From Billgrantia tianxiuensis (GTDB lineage: Bacteria > Pseudomonadota > Gammaproteobacteria > Pseudomonadales > Halomonadaceae): DNA of 64,000 nucleotides. Shown here piece after piece: positions 37,525-47,516 of the stretch; the first letter of the stretch is position 1; the number at the start of each line of letters is the position of its first letter. The stretch lies in contig NZ_CP035042.1 of assembly GCF_009834345.1 (NCBI RefSeq), forward strand, positions 2,914,001 to 2,978,000. Direction: 5' to 3'. The notes below the pieces were generated by a model that worked only from the letters and a program-made list of their open reading frames with translations, searched no databases and was not told the DNA's origin. The position numbers and the translations under genes were made by a program.

Positions 37525-38263
37525 GCATGCGCCCTCCTCGTCCGCTCGTCATGCGCCCTGGCAGCGCTGGCAAATGGGCGAGCTGCACAGCGAGGAAGCG
37601 GGCGAGCGTACAGCTCCCCAGCAGGATCCCGCCGAGCAGGCAAGGCGTCGCGAGCAGTTCCAGCGCCAGGCAGAACTGAAGGCACTGCGCGAGAAGGTGA
37701 TGCAGGAAGCACGCGAAGAAGGCTATCGGGCCGGCTTCGAGAGCGGCCGTAGTGAAGGTCATGCACAGGGTCTCGAAGAAGGCCGTCAGGAAGCCCAGCG
37801 TGAGCTTGAGCGGCAGGTCCGCGAAACCGTCAAGCCGCTCGCACCGCTGGCCGAGCAATTCAGCAGCGCGCTGGAGCAGCTCGACGACGAGATCGCCACC
37901 GACTTGGTGGAGCTGGCCCTAACAACTGGCCATCAATTGGCTGGCGAAGCGCTCAAGGCACGGCCGCGTCAGGTACTGGAGCTGGTCAAGGCTCTGCTGC
38001 ACACCGAGCCCCCGCTGGTCGGTCAGCAGCGCCTGTGGCTGCACCCCCTGGATCACAAGCTGGTCGAGGAGCACCTTGGCGCTGAGCTGGCGGCTGCCGG
38101 CTGGAAGCTGCAACCCGACGCCCAGCTCACACGCGGCGGCTGCCGAGTGACGAGCGCAAACGGCGAACTGGACGCCACCTGGGAAACCCGTTGGCAGGCA
38201 GTCAAGGCTCAAGTCAGAAGGCGGCATTCGGCGACATCCAACGATGACGCCAATGACGAATAG
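37517..38263 (+). CDS. fliH: Flagellar assembly protein FliH
   Basis: 248 residues from the ATG at 37517, which overlaps the fliG stop by 8 bp exactly as fliG overlaps fliF; an in-frame GTG at 37502 is less likely. FliH is the stator of the export ATPase FliI. The N-terminus has Trp residues (PWQRWQMGEL) of the kind that bind FliN, and a GxxxG repeat helix follows (EEGYRAGFESGRSEGHAQGL, continuing to EEGRQEAQ), the family hallmark. The C-terminal domain (about 120-240) binds FliI. Confidence 0.94.
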   Translation: MSEHAPSSSARHAPWQRWQMGELHSEEAGERTAPQQDPAEQARRREQFQRQAELKALREKVMQEAREEGYRAGFESGRSEGHAQGLEEGRQEAQRELERQVRETVKPLAPLAEQFSSALEQLDDEIATDLVELALTTGHQLAGEALKARPRQVLELVKALLHTEPPLVGQQRLWLHPLDHKLVEEHLGAELAAAGWKLQPDAQLTRGGCRVTSANGELDATWETRWQAVKAQVRRRHSATSNDDANDE

Positions 38264-38278
38264 CAGCGAGGCATGGAC

Positions 38279-39679
38279 ATGATCGACACCGCGGTACCAA
38301 CACCCAACGCGCATCGGACACGCTGGCAGCAGACGCTGCAGCGCGTCCGTGAGCGCGTGGAAACGGTACCCGGTTACCGCACCAGCGGCCGGGTGCTGCG
38401 CGCCACCGGCATGGTGATCGAAGCGGTTGGCCTGCGCGTGGCGCTTGGCAATGCCTGCCGTATCGAACTGCTCTCCCCCGGTGGTAACGAACCACCACGC
38501 TTTGCCGAAGCCGAGGTAGTCGGCTTCAACGGTGAGCGCCTGCTGCTGATGCCGCTCTCGGAAATCAGCGGCTTGATGCCCGGAGCCAGGGTCTTTCCGC
38601 TTGGCGATGGCCCGGATCATGCCGCCCGCCGTTTCCCGCTCGGCGAGTCACTACTGGGCCGCGTGGTAGATGGTAACGGCGAGCCGCTGGATGGCCTTGG
38701 CCCGCTGGACAGCGCACCCCGCGCGCCCCTTTCCACGCCGCCGCTGAACCCGCTGAAGCGGGCACCGATCAATGAACAGATCGATGTCGGGATTCGTGCC
38801 ATCAACGCCCTGCTCAGTGTCGGCCGGGGCCAGCGCATGGGCCTGTTCGCCGGCTCCGGCGTGGGCAAATCGGTACTCCTGGGCATGATGGCTCGCTACA
38901 CCGGCGCCGACATCATCGTGGTGGGGTTGATTGGCGAACGTGGCCGCGAAGTGCAGGACTTCATCGACAATATCCTGGGTCCGGAAGGCCGTCGCCGCGC
39001 CGTGGTAGTGGCGGCTCCGGCCGACACCTCGCCGCTGCAGCGCCTGCAGGGCGCCGCCTACGCCACACGCCTGGCCGAAGGCTATCGCGACCAGGGCAAG
39101 AACGTACTGCTGATCATGGACTCGCTGACCCGCTACGCCATGGCCCAACGTGAGATTGCCCTGGCCATCGGCGAGCCACCGGCCACAAAGGGCTACCCGC
39201 CCTCAGTATTCGCCAAACTCCCGAGCCTGGTGGAGCGCGCCGGCAATGCCGAGCGCGGCCACGGTTCGATCACGGCGTTCTATACCGTGCTGACCGAAGG
39301 CGACGACCAGCAGGATCCCATTGCCGATTCGGCCCGCGCCATCCTCGACGGTCACATCGTACTGTCACGGACCCTGGCCGAGGCTGGCCATTATCCGGCC
39401 ATCGACATCGAGGCCTCGATCAGCCGCGTGATGACCCACATCATCGACGACCAGCAGCTGACCATGACCCAGGCGTTCAAACGCCTGTTCTCGCGTTACC
39501 AGCGTAATCGCGACCTGATCAGCGTTGGCGCCTATAGCCCGGGGCATGATCAGCAGCTGGACGAGGCCGTGCAGCGCTACCCTCTGCTGGAACGCTTTCT
39601 CCAACAGGGCATGAATGAAAACGCCTCGATAGAGGCTTCCCGACAGCTTCTTGCTGAGACCTTAGGAGTCAGGCAATGA
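38279..39679 (+). CDS. fliI: Flagellum-specific export ATPase FliI
   Basis: 466 residues from the ATG at 38279. An ATG at 38273 is also in frame, but the GCGAGG ribosome site sits only about 2 bases before it and 7 to 8 before the second. FliI is the F1-beta-like hexameric ATPase of the export gate. It has Walker A AGSGVGKS (about 191-198), the Walker B-type [20 protein letters not shown] stretch and the T3SS ATPase signature [18 protein letters not shown]. Overlaps fliJ by 4 bp (ATGA). Confidence 0.96.
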   Translation: MIDTAVPTPNAHRTRWQQTLQRVRERVETVPGYRTSGRVLRATGMVIEAVGLRVALGNACRIELLSPGGNEPPRFAEAEVVGFNGERLLLMPLSEISGLMPGARVFPLGDGPDHAARRFPLGESLLGRVVDGNGEPLDGLGPLDSAPRAPLSTPPLNPLKRAPINEQIDVGIRAINALLSVGRGQRMGLFAGSGVGKSVLLGMMARYTGADIIVVGLIGERGREVQDFIDNILGPEGRRRAVVVAAPADTSPLQRLQGAAYATRLAEGYRDQGKNVLLIMDSLTRYAMAQREIALAIGEPPATKGYPPSVFAKLPSLVERAGNAERGHGSITAFYTVLTEGDDQQDPIADSARAILDGHIVLSRTLAEAGHYPAIDIEASISRVMTHIIDDQQLTMTQAFKRLFSRYQRNRDLISVGAYSPGHDQQLDEAVQRYPLLERFLQQGMNENASIEASRQLLAETLGVRQ

Positions 39680-40131
39680 GTGCATCGTCACAACTCGCCA
39701 TGCTGAGCGACCTGGCACGTGATGCACGCGACCAGGCAAGTCAATTGCTCGCCGGTGAACGCCAGAGCGAGCGTCAGGTAGCCTCCCAGCTCGAGGCACT
39801 CAACCGCTACCGGTTCGAGTATGCCGAGCGTCTGCAGCAGGCCATGCGCGAAGGCATCGACCCAGCCAGCATGCACAACTATCAGCAATTCCTGGCCTCG
39901 CTGGATGCCGCACTGCAACGAGCCCGTCAGGCGCTTGACGCGCAACAGCAGCGGGTCGAGCAGAGCCAGCAGCAGTGGCGGCAGGAACAACAACGGCTCT
40001 CGGCCTTCGATACTCTGGTATCGCGCCGGGATGCCGAGCGGCAGCGCCAGGAGGCCCGCCGCGAACAACGCATCAACGATGAGATGGCGGCCGGGCGGCT
40101 ACTGCGCCAGCGCGCCGGATATGCCCCCTGA
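39676..40131 (+). CDS. fliJ: Flagellar export protein FliJ
   Basis: 151 residues, almost entirely a Gln/Arg/Glu-rich coiled coil (for example [18 protein letters not shown]), as expected for the FliJ stalk that links the FliI ring to FlhA. Starts by 4-bp overlap with fliI. Confidence 0.93.
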   Translation: MSASSQLAMLSDLARDARDQASQLLAGERQSERQVASQLEALNRYRFEYAERLQQAMREGIDPASMHNYQQFLASLDAALQRARQALDAQQQRVEQSQQQWRQEQQRLSAFDTLVSRRDAERQRQEARREQRINDEMAAGRLLRQRAGYAP

Positions 40132-40150
40132 TTCGGTAGAGGAGACCCCT

Positions 40151-41458
40151 ATGAACATTCAGATGATCCTGTCCGCTCTGCCGACCCAGCCCTCCGGCAA
40201 GCTGGAATCCGGCACGGGTCAAGGCCAGTTTGCCCTGGCATTGACTCAGGCAGCCAACGCCTCACAGGCAGGCAGTGAAGCCATGCCCAACCACATGCCA
40301 ACCCAGTTGAGCAGTGCATGGCGCGAAGGCCTCCCGTCCACCATGGCAGCACAGCAAGCGCTGCTCCAGGCCTTGAATACCCATGTGGAAAAGCCTGTTG
40401 AAGAAGGGATCGAGCTTGCCCAGCCCAATGCTCAACTGAGCGAGATCATGGCCAGGCTCGCACTGATCGAAGGCAACGGCCATGCTCCGCTGGATGCCAA
40501 TCTGCAGTCGCTGGTTACCGACTTGCCGCCGCCGGATGACACTGAGCTGCCCGCCATGGCATCGACTAGCGATATGACACCGACTGTCGACACGGCAATG
40601 CCGCTTGATGAGCAGCCTCAAGTGGCCGCCCTTGCTGCGGCGGCAGCGAATCCCCTTCGCCCTGCCGAGTCTCAACCTACAGCGGGCATAGCGCGGCCTG
40701 ACATGCCTGCCGCCTCCGCGGGGGCTGTATCTGTCAATCCGCTTGCAGCCCAATTGGGTAACGGCACCACGACGCCTGATGCCAACATCACCGATGCCGA
40801 GCGCAACACGAACGGCGCATCACGTGCCATCGATCCGGCCACTGTGTTCGCCAAGTCTCAGTCCGGTGCCCCTGAACTTCGCACGATGGCAGCCGATCAG
40901 CCGCGTGGAGGCTTCGTGCCGGAGGCTGCCTCCATGACACAGCCGAGCGCCAACACCTCCACCACGACCAGCATACCGGGCCAGGCAGTTCAGCAGCCCA
41001 CCCAGGCCAGCCTTACCGCTCCGCTGCAGAGCCCCGCCTGGCCCAACCAACTCGGCCAGCAGCTGGTGCAGTTCGCTCGCCACGGTGGCGAGCAGCAAGT
41101 CGAGATGCGCTTGAACCCAGCCGAGCTGGGACCGCTTTCGGTAACACTGAAGATGACCGAACAAGGCGCGCAGGCCCAGTTCCTGTCTGCCCATGCTCAG
41201 GTTCGCCAGGTCCTCGAGCAGGCCATCCCCCAACTGCGCGAGGCGCTTGCCGAACAAGGCATCAGCCTGGGTGATACCTCCGTGGGAGAACAGCGTCGCC
41301 AGGATGCCCAGGCATTTGCCGGAAACGACGGTCGGCGCGGCCAGGGAGGTTCATCCCAAGGTGACGAGGCAGCAGCGCTGCCGGGCATGGAAGAGAATGG
41401 CGTGACGCCCTCCTCCGCTACGCTGCCGCTGGATGGCCGGGTGAATCTCTACGCTTGA
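40151..41458 (+). CDS. fliK: Flagellar hook-length control protein FliK
   Basis: 435 residues. FliK measures hook length and switches export specificity by touching FlhB. The long N-terminal and central region (about 1-300) is low-complexity and Ala/Thr/Pro-rich, acting as the ruler. The C-terminal Flg_hook domain (about 310-400) has VEMRLNPAELGPLSVTLKM and REALAEQGISLGDTSVGEQ. The ATG at 40151 has GGAGA upstream and gives the MNIQMILSALP start; the frame is open further upstream only as an overlap of fliJ. Confidence 0.93.
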   Translation: MNIQMILSALPTQPSGKLESGTGQGQFALALTQAANASQAGSEAMPNHMPTQLSSAWREGLPSTMAAQQALLQALNTHVEKPVEEGIELAQPNAQLSEIMARLALIEGNGHAPLDANLQSLVTDLPPPDDTELPAMASTSDMTPTVDTAMPLDEQPQVAALAAAAANPLRPAESQPTAGIARPDMPAASAGAVSVNPLAAQLGNGTTTPDANITDAERNTNGASRAIDPATVFAKSQSGAPELRTMAADQPRGGFVPEAASMTQPSANTSTTTSIPGQAVQQPTQASLTAPLQSPAWPNQLGQQLVQFARHGGEQQVEMRLNPAELGPLSVTLKMTEQGAQAQFLSAHAQVRQVLEQAIPQLREALAEQGISLGDTSVGEQRRQDAQAFAGNDGRRGQGGSSQGDEAAALPGMEENGVTPSSATLPLDGRVNLYA

Positions 41459-41568
41459 GACAAAAAGCCAAGATAACCCCTTTCGCGCGGCTTGTTCCTG
41501 TCATCAGGCGCCGCGCGACTCCGACATAATACTCTTCAACCGCTGGTTCACACAGAATAGGCAAGGCA

Positions 41569-42044
41569 ATGGCGAAATCGACGGGGGCTCCCCCAAGCTC
41601 CTGTGGCTGATGATTCTGCTGGTACTGCTCTCCACGGCAGCTGCCGGAGCGGCCATCTACATGGTCATGAACGACCGCAACAGCGGCGGTGAAGGCAGCG
41701 TCCAGACCCAGCAGCTTCAGCGCCAGGCGCCGATCTTCGTCAAGATCGATCCGTTCACAGTCAATCTCGCCGACGATAATTTCGGCTCGCGCCTGCTCTA
41801 TACCGGTATTTCTCTGAGAGTGGGCAACGACGAAACGCGCGAGATCCTTGCCGAACACATGCCCCAGGTGCGCAGTCGCCTGCTGATGTTGTTCTCGGGC
41901 AAGCGTGCCAATGAGCTGACCACGCCGGAAGGCAAGCGTCGCTTGAGCGACGAGGTCATCGCCACGCTGGCCGAGCCGCTGACCGAGCCGCAGCCGCCCC
42001 TGGATATCCGGGACGTGCTGTTCACCGAGTTCATCGTGCAATAA
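41569..42044 (+). pseudogene. fliL: Flagellar basal body-associated protein FliL, apparent frameshift near the start
   Basis: FliL is a single-pass inner-membrane protein around the stator. The true start is probably the ATG at 41569 (MAKSTGGSPKLLWLMILLVL once one G is added). The run of five G at 41583-41587 puts the first 6 codons out of frame with the rest; from 41610 onward the protein is normal: TM helix, then VKIDPFTVNLADDNFGSRLL, a FliL hallmark, to the C-terminal RDVLFTEFIVQ. One added G gives 159 residues, a normal FliL length. Because all flanking operon genes are intact, a sequencing error is likely. Starting at 41610 instead would remove the short cytosolic tail. Confidence 0.88.
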
Positions 42045-42062
42045 CCGGGTGCCCTGGCGACC

Positions 42063-43109
42063 ATGTCCCAAGACGATCTGCTGTCACAGGATGAAATCGA
42101 CGCCCTGCTCAAGGGTGTCAGCGGCGATGACGAGCCCGTTGCACGCAGCGATGGCGACTCACGCGTACGCCCATATGACCCGGCGACCCAGCATCGCGTC
42201 ATCCGCGAGCGCCTACAAGCGCTGGATATCATCAACGAACGCTTCGCGCGGCACTTTCGCATGGGGCTGTTCAATTTGCTTCGTCGTAGTGCCGATATCA
42301 CCATCGACTCGGTACGTTACCTGAGCTACAGCGAGTTCTCGCGCAACGTACCGGTACCGACCAACATCAACATCATCGGCATGAAGCCACTGCGCGGCTC
42401 GGCACTGATCGTGTTTCCGCCGAACTTGGTCTTCATGGTCGTCGACAATCTGTTCGGTGGCGATGGGCGCTTCCTGACCAAGTCGGAAGGCCGCGAATTC
42501 ACCAATACCGAGCAGCGCATCATCCAGCGCCTACTGAATCTTGCCATCGACGCCTACGAGGAGTCGTGGAAGTCGGTGTATCCACTGCAGATCGGCTACC
42601 TGCGTTCGGAGATGCAAGCGAAGTTCGCCAATATCACCAACTCGCCCAACGAGATCGTGGTGAACACGAACTTCAACATCGAGGTCGGCAATCTCTCCAG
42701 CAGTTTCCAGATCTGCATTCCCTATTCCATGATCGAGCCGCTGCGCGACCTGCTGGCCAATCCGCTCAGCGATCATCATCACGACCAGGACGGTTCCTGG
42801 ACCAAGCGCATGGCCGGTGAGATTCGCCGCTCCGAGGTGGAACTGATCGCCAACTTTGCCGACATCCCTACCCGTATCGCCCATGTCATGGCGCTCAAGG
42901 TGGGTGACGTACTCCCTCTCGAATTGCCCGAGACGGTCACCGCCAGCGTCGATGGCGTACCAGTGATGGAGTGCGACTACGGTAGCCAGCACGAACAGCG
43001 CGCTCTGCGTGTCATCCGCATCATCGACCACGGTGCACAGAACCCGGTGTCGAAGGACGCCTTCATCAAGGGCGCAGCGCCTCAAGCCAAGGAATCCAAG
43101 CATGACTGA
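42063..43109 (+). CDS. fliM: Flagellar motor switch protein FliM
   Basis: 348 residues, part of the C ring. The N-terminal CheY-P-binding peptide LSQDEIDALL (7-16) is intact, followed by the FliG-binding middle domain (SEFSRNVPVPTNINIIGMKP) and the C-terminal FliN-like domain. Overlaps fliN by 8 bp. Confidence 0.97.
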   Translation: MSQDDLLSQDEIDALLKGVSGDDEPVARSDGDSRVRPYDPATQHRVIRERLQALDIINERFARHFRMGLFNLLRRSADITIDSVRYLSYSEFSRNVPVPTNINIIGMKPLRGSALIVFPPNLVFMVVDNLFGGDGRFLTKSEGREFTNTEQRIIQRLLNLAIDAYEESWKSVYPLQIGYLRSEMQAKFANITNSPNEIVVNTNFNIEVGNLSSSFQICIPYSMIEPLRDLLANPLSDHHHDQDGSWTKRMAGEIRRSEVELIANFADIPTRIAHVMALKVGDVLPLELPETVTASVDGVPVMECDYGSQHEQRALRVIRIIDHGAQNPVSKDAFIKGAAPQAKESKHD

Positions 43110-43680
43110 TCCCAAGAAACCCGATCAGAACGTTTCCGACGACGATTGGGCCGCCGCCATGTCCGAGCAGGAGAACAACGACTCCACTGTCGACGACGAC
43201 CCCTGGGCCGAGGCCATGGCCGAGCAGGAAGCTGCCGAGGCAACGGCAAGCGAGGGAAGCGACGACGACCCTTGGGCAGAAGCCCTGGCCGAGCAGGAAG
43301 CGGTCGAAGCGGCAGCGGATGAAGCACCGGCTGCGGCCAACGCTCAGGCCTCTGCGCCCCAATCCGCCGGCGATCGCGTATTTCGTCCCCTCGACAGGGG
43401 CAGCGAGAGCGGTGCTCCACGCGACCTCGAGATGATCATGGACATCCCGGTCAAGTTGACCGTGGAACTAGGCCGTACCAAGCTGACCATCAAGCAGCTA
43501 CTTGAGCTGGCGCAGGGCTCGGTCATCGAGCTCGATGGCCTGGCAGGCGAACCGATGGATATCTTGATCAACGGCTACCTGATTGCCCAGGGCGAAGTGG
43601 TCGTGGTCGACGACAAGTACGGCATCCGTATCACAGAGATCATCACCCCTTCCGAGCGGGTGCAAAAACTCAACCGATGA
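43102..43680 (+). CDS. fliN: Flagellar motor switch protein FliN with triplicated N-terminal motif
   Basis: 192 residues, longer than E. coli FliN (137). The C-terminal SpoA domain is highly conserved (LIMDIPVKLTVELGRTK-type core, GLAGEPMDILINGYLIAQGE). The N-terminus repeats one motif three times: DDDWAAAMSEQE (13-24), DDDPWAEAMAEQE (31-43) and DDDPWAEALAEQE (54-66); E. coli has a single DDLWAEALSEQ. The ATG at 43102 overlaps the fliM stop by 8 bp. The end overlaps fliO by 4 bp. Confidence 0.96.
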   Translation: MTDPKKPDQNVSDDDWAAAMSEQENNDSTVDDDPWAEAMAEQEAAEATASEGSDDDPWAEALAEQEAVEAAADEAPAAANAQASAPQSAGDRVFRPLDRGSESGAPRDLEMIMDIPVKLTVELGRTKLTIKQLLELAQGSVIELDGLAGEPMDILINGYLIAQGEVVVVDDKYGIRITEIITPSERVQKLNR

Positions 43681-44114
43681 GCAACACCCCCTCCCCCGAG
43701 ACGTCCTCAGGGCTCGAGTCCCTCGCTGTCGGTGGCGATGCCTTGGTGGGCATGGCCACCCTCGGCAAGACGGCCGCAGCCTTGGCGCTGGTCATCGCCA
43801 TCATTCTGATATGCACGGCGCTACTGCGCCGCTGGGGACCCCAGCGGCGCGCCGCCGGCGGCCATCTTCAGGTCGTCGGCAGCGCCGCGCTTGGCAGTCG
43901 CGAGCGCGTAGTGATCGTCGAGGTCGAAGGCACCTGGTTGGTACTCGGCGTCGGCGGCGGTCAAGTCAATAAACTTCACGAGCTTCCGGCTCCCGCTCGC
44001 CCGTCAGGCGATCTCTCCCCATCCGCTGCCGAGGGCGAGCGCTTCGCCACGCGCTTCGCTCGGGCACTCAAGCAAAACGCCGGCCTGGGCAACAACGGGC
44101 GGAGAGGTTCATGA
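43677..44114 (+). CDS. fliO: Flagellar protein FliO
   Basis: 145 residues; a membrane chaperone for assembly of the FliP ring. One transmembrane helix (about 35-60) then the FliO domain [20 protein letters not shown], followed by a Lys/Arg-containing tail. Overlaps fliN and fliP by 4 bp each. Confidence 0.92.
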   Translation: MSNTPSPETSSGLESLAVGGDALVGMATLGKTAAALALVIAIILICTALLRRWGPQRRAAGGHLQVVGSAALGSRERVVIVEVEGTWLVLGVGGGQVNKLHELPAPARPSGDLSPSAAEGERFATRFARALKQNAGLGNNGRRGS

Positions 44115-44893
44115 TTCGCCAGATGTTCCCCGCGCTCCGGCAAGCCCAGTGGCTTCGCATGCCGCTTCCGCTCATCGCTCTTCTGCTGATGTCGATACCG
44201 CTAGGCGCCGAGGCCCAGCAGATCCCTGGCATCGTCAGCCGGCCGCTCGAGGACGGCGGTCAGCAATGGTCGATTCAGTTGCAGACACTGCTACTGCTGA
44301 GTTCGCTGGCGTTCCTGCCGGCGGCGCTGCTGATGATGACCAGCTTCACCCGCATCATCATCGTGCTCAGTCTGCTACGCACCGCCATCGGCACCCAGGC
44401 GACACCGCCCAACCAGGTACTGCTGGGGCTCGCCCTGTTCCTGACTTTCTTCATCATGTCGCCGGTGATTGGCATGGTTTACGAATCCGCCTGGGTGCCG
44501 CTGACCACGGATGACATCAATTTCGAAGAGTTTCTGCTGCTGGCCCAGGAACCGTTCCGCGAGTTCATGCTGGCCCAGACTCGTGAGCCCGACCTGGCGC
44601 TCTTCGCGCGCCTGGCCGAAGTCGGCCCGATGCAGGGTCCGGAAGACGTACCGCTGCGTATCCTGGTGCCGGCCTTCGTGACGAGCGAGTTGAAGACGGC
44701 GTTTCAGATCGGCTTCACCATCTTCATCCCGTTTCTGATCATCGATCTGGTAGTCGCCAGCACGCTGATGTCGCTAGGCATGATGATGGTGCCGCCCGCA
44801 ACGATTTCGCTGCCGTTCAAACTGATGCTGTTCGTCCTGGTCGACGGCTGGCAGCTGGTCATCGGTTCGCTGTCGGAAAGCTTTTACATCTAA
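44111..44893 (+). CDS. fliP: Flagellar biosynthetic protein FliP
   Basis: 260 residues; core of the export gate. A cleavable signal peptide (about 1-35, ending AEAQQ) is followed by four membrane helices and the family motifs [20 protein letters not shown] and FMIDLVVA-type (here [20 protein letters not shown]). Length normal. Confidence 0.96.
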   Translation: MIRQMFPALRQAQWLRMPLPLIALLLMSIPLGAEAQQIPGIVSRPLEDGGQQWSIQLQTLLLLSSLAFLPAALLMMTSFTRIIIVLSLLRTAIGTQATPPNQVLLGLALFLTFFIMSPVIGMVYESAWVPLTTDDINFEEFLLLAQEPFREFMLAQTREPDLALFARLAEVGPMQGPEDVPLRILVPAFVTSELKTAFQIGFTIFIPFLIIDLVVASTLMSLGMMMVPPATISLPFKLMLFVLVDGWQLVIGSLSESFYI

Positions 44894-44934
44894 TTCGGCA
44901 CACGCAGCCGAGCCAGGCTCGGCGAGGAGTCAAG

Positions 44935-45204
44935 ATGACACCGGAAATGGTCATGGGCATCGCCTACCAGGGCATGCGCGTCACGCTGTTCCTGGCCGGC
45001 CCGCTACTGATCACGGCACTGTTGACCGGCTTGATCGTGAGCCTCTTCCAGGCCGCCACTCAGATCAACGAGATGACCCTCTCGTTCATTCCAAAGATAC
45101 TCGGGGTCTTCACCGTGCTGGTGCTCACCGGCCCTTGGCTACTCGGACTGATCGTCGACTTCACCCGCAACCTCTTCACCAGCATCCCCAGCATGTTGAT
45201 GTGA
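44935..45204 (+). CDS. fliQ: Flagellar biosynthetic protein FliQ
   Basis: 89 residues with two membrane helices and the typical QAATQINEMTLSFIPKI loop. In the 41-bp gap after fliP a hairpin (GCCGAGC / GCTCGGC, 44907-44923) precedes the GAGGAG ribosome site, which could modulate fliQ translation. Confidence 0.95.
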   Translation: MTPEMVMGIAYQGMRVTLFLAGPLLITALLTGLIVSLFQAATQINEMTLSFIPKILGVFTVLVLTGPWLLGLIVDFTRNLFTSIPSMLM

Positions 45205-45229
45205 GCCACACTCTTGAGGTGAGCTACGC

Positions 45230-46021
45230 ATGGTCGAAGTGACCTTCGCCCAACTGCACGGCTGGCTGGTGATCCTGCTGTGGCCCTTCGTGCGCATCCT
45301 GGCGTTTTTCTCCGCCGCCCCGCTATGGGGGCATTCGAGCGTGCCCAGGCAGGCCAAGGTCGGACTGGCCTTTCTGGTCACTCTGGTCATCGCCCCGGTG
45401 CTACCACCCATGCCCGACGTGCCGATCATGTCGTGGGCGGGCCTGGGGCTGATGGTGGAACAGATGCTCATCGGCATTGCCATTGGCTTGGTGATGCACG
45501 TCGTCTTCTCCGTGGTCCAGGCCGCCGGTGAATTCATCGGACTGCAGATGGGCCTGGCTTTCGCTACCTTTTTCGATGCCGGCAGCGGCACTAACACCAT
45601 GATCTTGTCGCGGGTGTTCTTCATGATCACCCTGCTGATGTTCCTGGCGTTGGGCGGGCATCTAATGGTGCTGGAGGCGCTGGTCTCGAGTTTCCATGGC
45701 TTGCCAGTGGGCATCGGCGCCTTCAATCCCGCCGCCTTCGAAATGCTGGTACGCTATGGCGGCACCATCTTCGTCGCCGGCATGTCACTCGCCCTCCCAC
45801 TGGTCGGCTCGCTGTTGATCATCAACCTGGCCATGGGCATTCTCAATCGCTCCGCGCCACAGCTGACCGTGTTCAATATCGGCTTCCCTACGTCACTGAC
45901 AGTCGGCTTGATACTGCTAATGGTATTGATGACCGACATGGGGCGCTTCCTGCAACGGCTGTTCAGCCATGGCATCCAGTTCCTCTATTCGCTGATCGAA
46001 GCATTGGCACCACTCTCCTGA
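45230..46021 (+). CDS. fliR: Flagellar biosynthetic protein FliR
   Basis: 263 residues with six predicted membrane helices, starting MVEVTFAQLHGWLVILLWPF, and the conserved GLQMGLAFATFFDAGSG-type loop. Last gene of the fliF operon here; flhB would normally follow, but instead the convergent flgL begins. Confidence 0.95.
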   Translation: MVEVTFAQLHGWLVILLWPFVRILAFFSAAPLWGHSSVPRQAKVGLAFLVTLVIAPVLPPMPDVPIMSWAGLGLMVEQMLIGIAIGLVMHVVFSVVQAAGEFIGLQMGLAFATFFDAGSGTNTMILSRVFFMITLLMFLALGGHLMVLEALVSSFHGLPVGIGAFNPAAFEMLVRYGGTIFVAGMSLALPLVGSLLIINLAMGILNRSAPQLTVFNIGFPTSLTVGLILLMVLMTDMGRFLQRLFSHGIQFLYSLIEALAPLS

Positions 46022-46082
46022 TTCTCTGCATTCCTCCTTCCTGATCGAACCCAACCGATAACTGGTGCGAACTAGAGGGTCG

Positions 46083-46112
46083 AAAAAAAACCGCTCCGGC
46101 AAGCCGGAGCGG
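46083..46112 (-). terminator. Intrinsic terminator of flgKL, shared hairpin with fliR end
   Basis: Minus strand: perfect 10-bp stem CCGCTCCGGC / GCCGGAGCGG with a 2-nt loop, followed by eight T. It lies between the convergent fliR and flgL; the T-run is on the flgL side. Confidence 0.93.
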
Positions 46113-46200
46113 CGAGAAGAGACCATATGGGTTGGCACCTATAAGGTCTGCAGGGAAGTGGTGTTCTTCGAAGCGTCCCTTGGCATCCCTGCCGACGACC

Positions 46201-47496
46201 TCATAGGAAGTTGAACAGCGACAAGCCCTTGACGTCGACGAAGGCCTTCTGGGCCGCCTGCAGGCCCACCTGGCGCAGGCTGTACTCGGCGATTGCCTTG
46301 CTGTAATCAAGGTCGACCAGATCGGAAAGCGTCTGTTCGTAGTTCATCATGCGGTTACCGCCAACGGCGTCGACCACATCCAGCTCGTTGAGACGCGCTC
46401 CCATGGAGGCGCGAACGGTAAGAACGTTGTCAAGGCTATTGTCGAGTTCACGCATCACCGTATTAACGGTGTTGCGGAAATGTGCGCGATTATCGTCCAT
46501 GCCTCCCTGGTCCAGCTCGAGCAGGTCGATGGCATCCTTCAATGACTTGAAGAGGTCCTGGTTGGCGTTTTCATTGTTGGCCGGGCGCAGCTGGATCTGA
46601 TCACCATCGACAGGCGTGCCTTCCAGGGTGATATTGACACCACCGAAGCTGACGGTTCTTCCAGACACATAGGTGGCATCGGTGACGATAGGCGTTCGCG
46701 TACCGTCTTCCTCGACGACACTGACAGAATACACCGGATTGCCATCCACATCGCTCGAGAACTCCAGCTCGAACGGCTTGCCAAAGTCGGCGTTGTTCGG
46801 GTCCACCCGGTTCGGGCCACTGGTAAAAGCCACCGAACCTTCGTTCCGAACATGATCAGGCTGGGTGCCGATGCTAATATTGCCTGGCGATGCTTTCTCC
46901 GCCCGTGCCACGTAGCCGGCACCGGACGGCACGCTCTGGAAGATGGTCTTGCCGTTGTCGGCTACCGGCATCAACCGCGAGGCGTCGATGCGCTGCTCAC
47001 GCGTGTTCGTGTCGCCAACGTAATTGACGCCAGAAACTCCCTCGCCAGCAGTACGGGCAAAAGGCGGAGAGTTGTCCTGATAGCCACCGAACAGGTAGCG
47101 CCCATTGCCATCGGTAGCATTGGCCTGGCCGATCAATGTCTCGTAGATGCCACGCAGCTCCGAGGCTACCGATTGGCGATCGACATCGCTCAGGGTGTCG
47201 CTTGCCGCCTGTACCAGCAGTGTCTTGGCACTGGTGATGGCATCGGCGACGCTATTGAGCACGCTCTCGGCCTGGGCCAGAGAATTGCGCGCCGTCACCC
47301 GAGCATCGGCGTACTGCTGGGTCACCGCCATGGCCTGGGAGACACCGACCGAGCGAGAGGCCGCCTGGGGGTCGTCGGAGGGGTTCACGACCCGACGACC
47401 GCTGGCGATCTGCTGGCCGACCTTGAGGAAGTCACTCTGCTGCCGGTTCATGGATGCCACGCTCTGATCGAACATGGTCACGGTGCTGATACGCAT
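46201..47496 (-). CDS. flgL: Flagellar hook-associated protein 3 FlgL
   Basis: 431 residues, second hook-filament junction protein. Flagellin-like N-terminus (MRISTVTMFDQSVASMNRQQ; SGRRVVNPSDDPQAASRSV) and C-terminal coiled coil (LSDLVDLDYSKAIAEYSLRQ, ending KGLSLFNFL). Directly after flgK, 20 bp apart, under the flgK sigma-28 promoter. Confidence 0.96.
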   Translation of the reverse strand: MRISTVTMFDQSVASMNRQQSDFLKVGQQIASGRRVVNPSDDPQAASRSVGVSQAMAVTQQYADARVTARNSLAQAESVLNSVADAITSAKTLLVQAASDTLSDVDRQSVASELRGIYETLIGQANATDGNGRYLFGGYQDNSPPFARTAGEGVSGVNYVGDTNTREQRIDASRLMPVADNGKTIFQSVPSGAGYVARAEKASPGNISIGTQPDHVRNEGSVAFTSGPNRVDPNNADFGKPFELEFSSDVDGNPVYSVSVVEEDGTRTPIVTDATYVSGRTVSFGGVNITLEGTPVDGDQIQLRPANNENANQDLFKSLKDAIDLLELDQGGMDDNRAHFRNTVNTVMRELDNSLDNVLTVRASMGARLNELDVVDAVGGNRMMNYEQTLSDLVDLDYSKAIAEYSLRQVGLQAAQKAFVDVKGLSLFNFL

Positions 47497-47516
47497 CGTA
47501 CTGGACTCCCTGAAGA

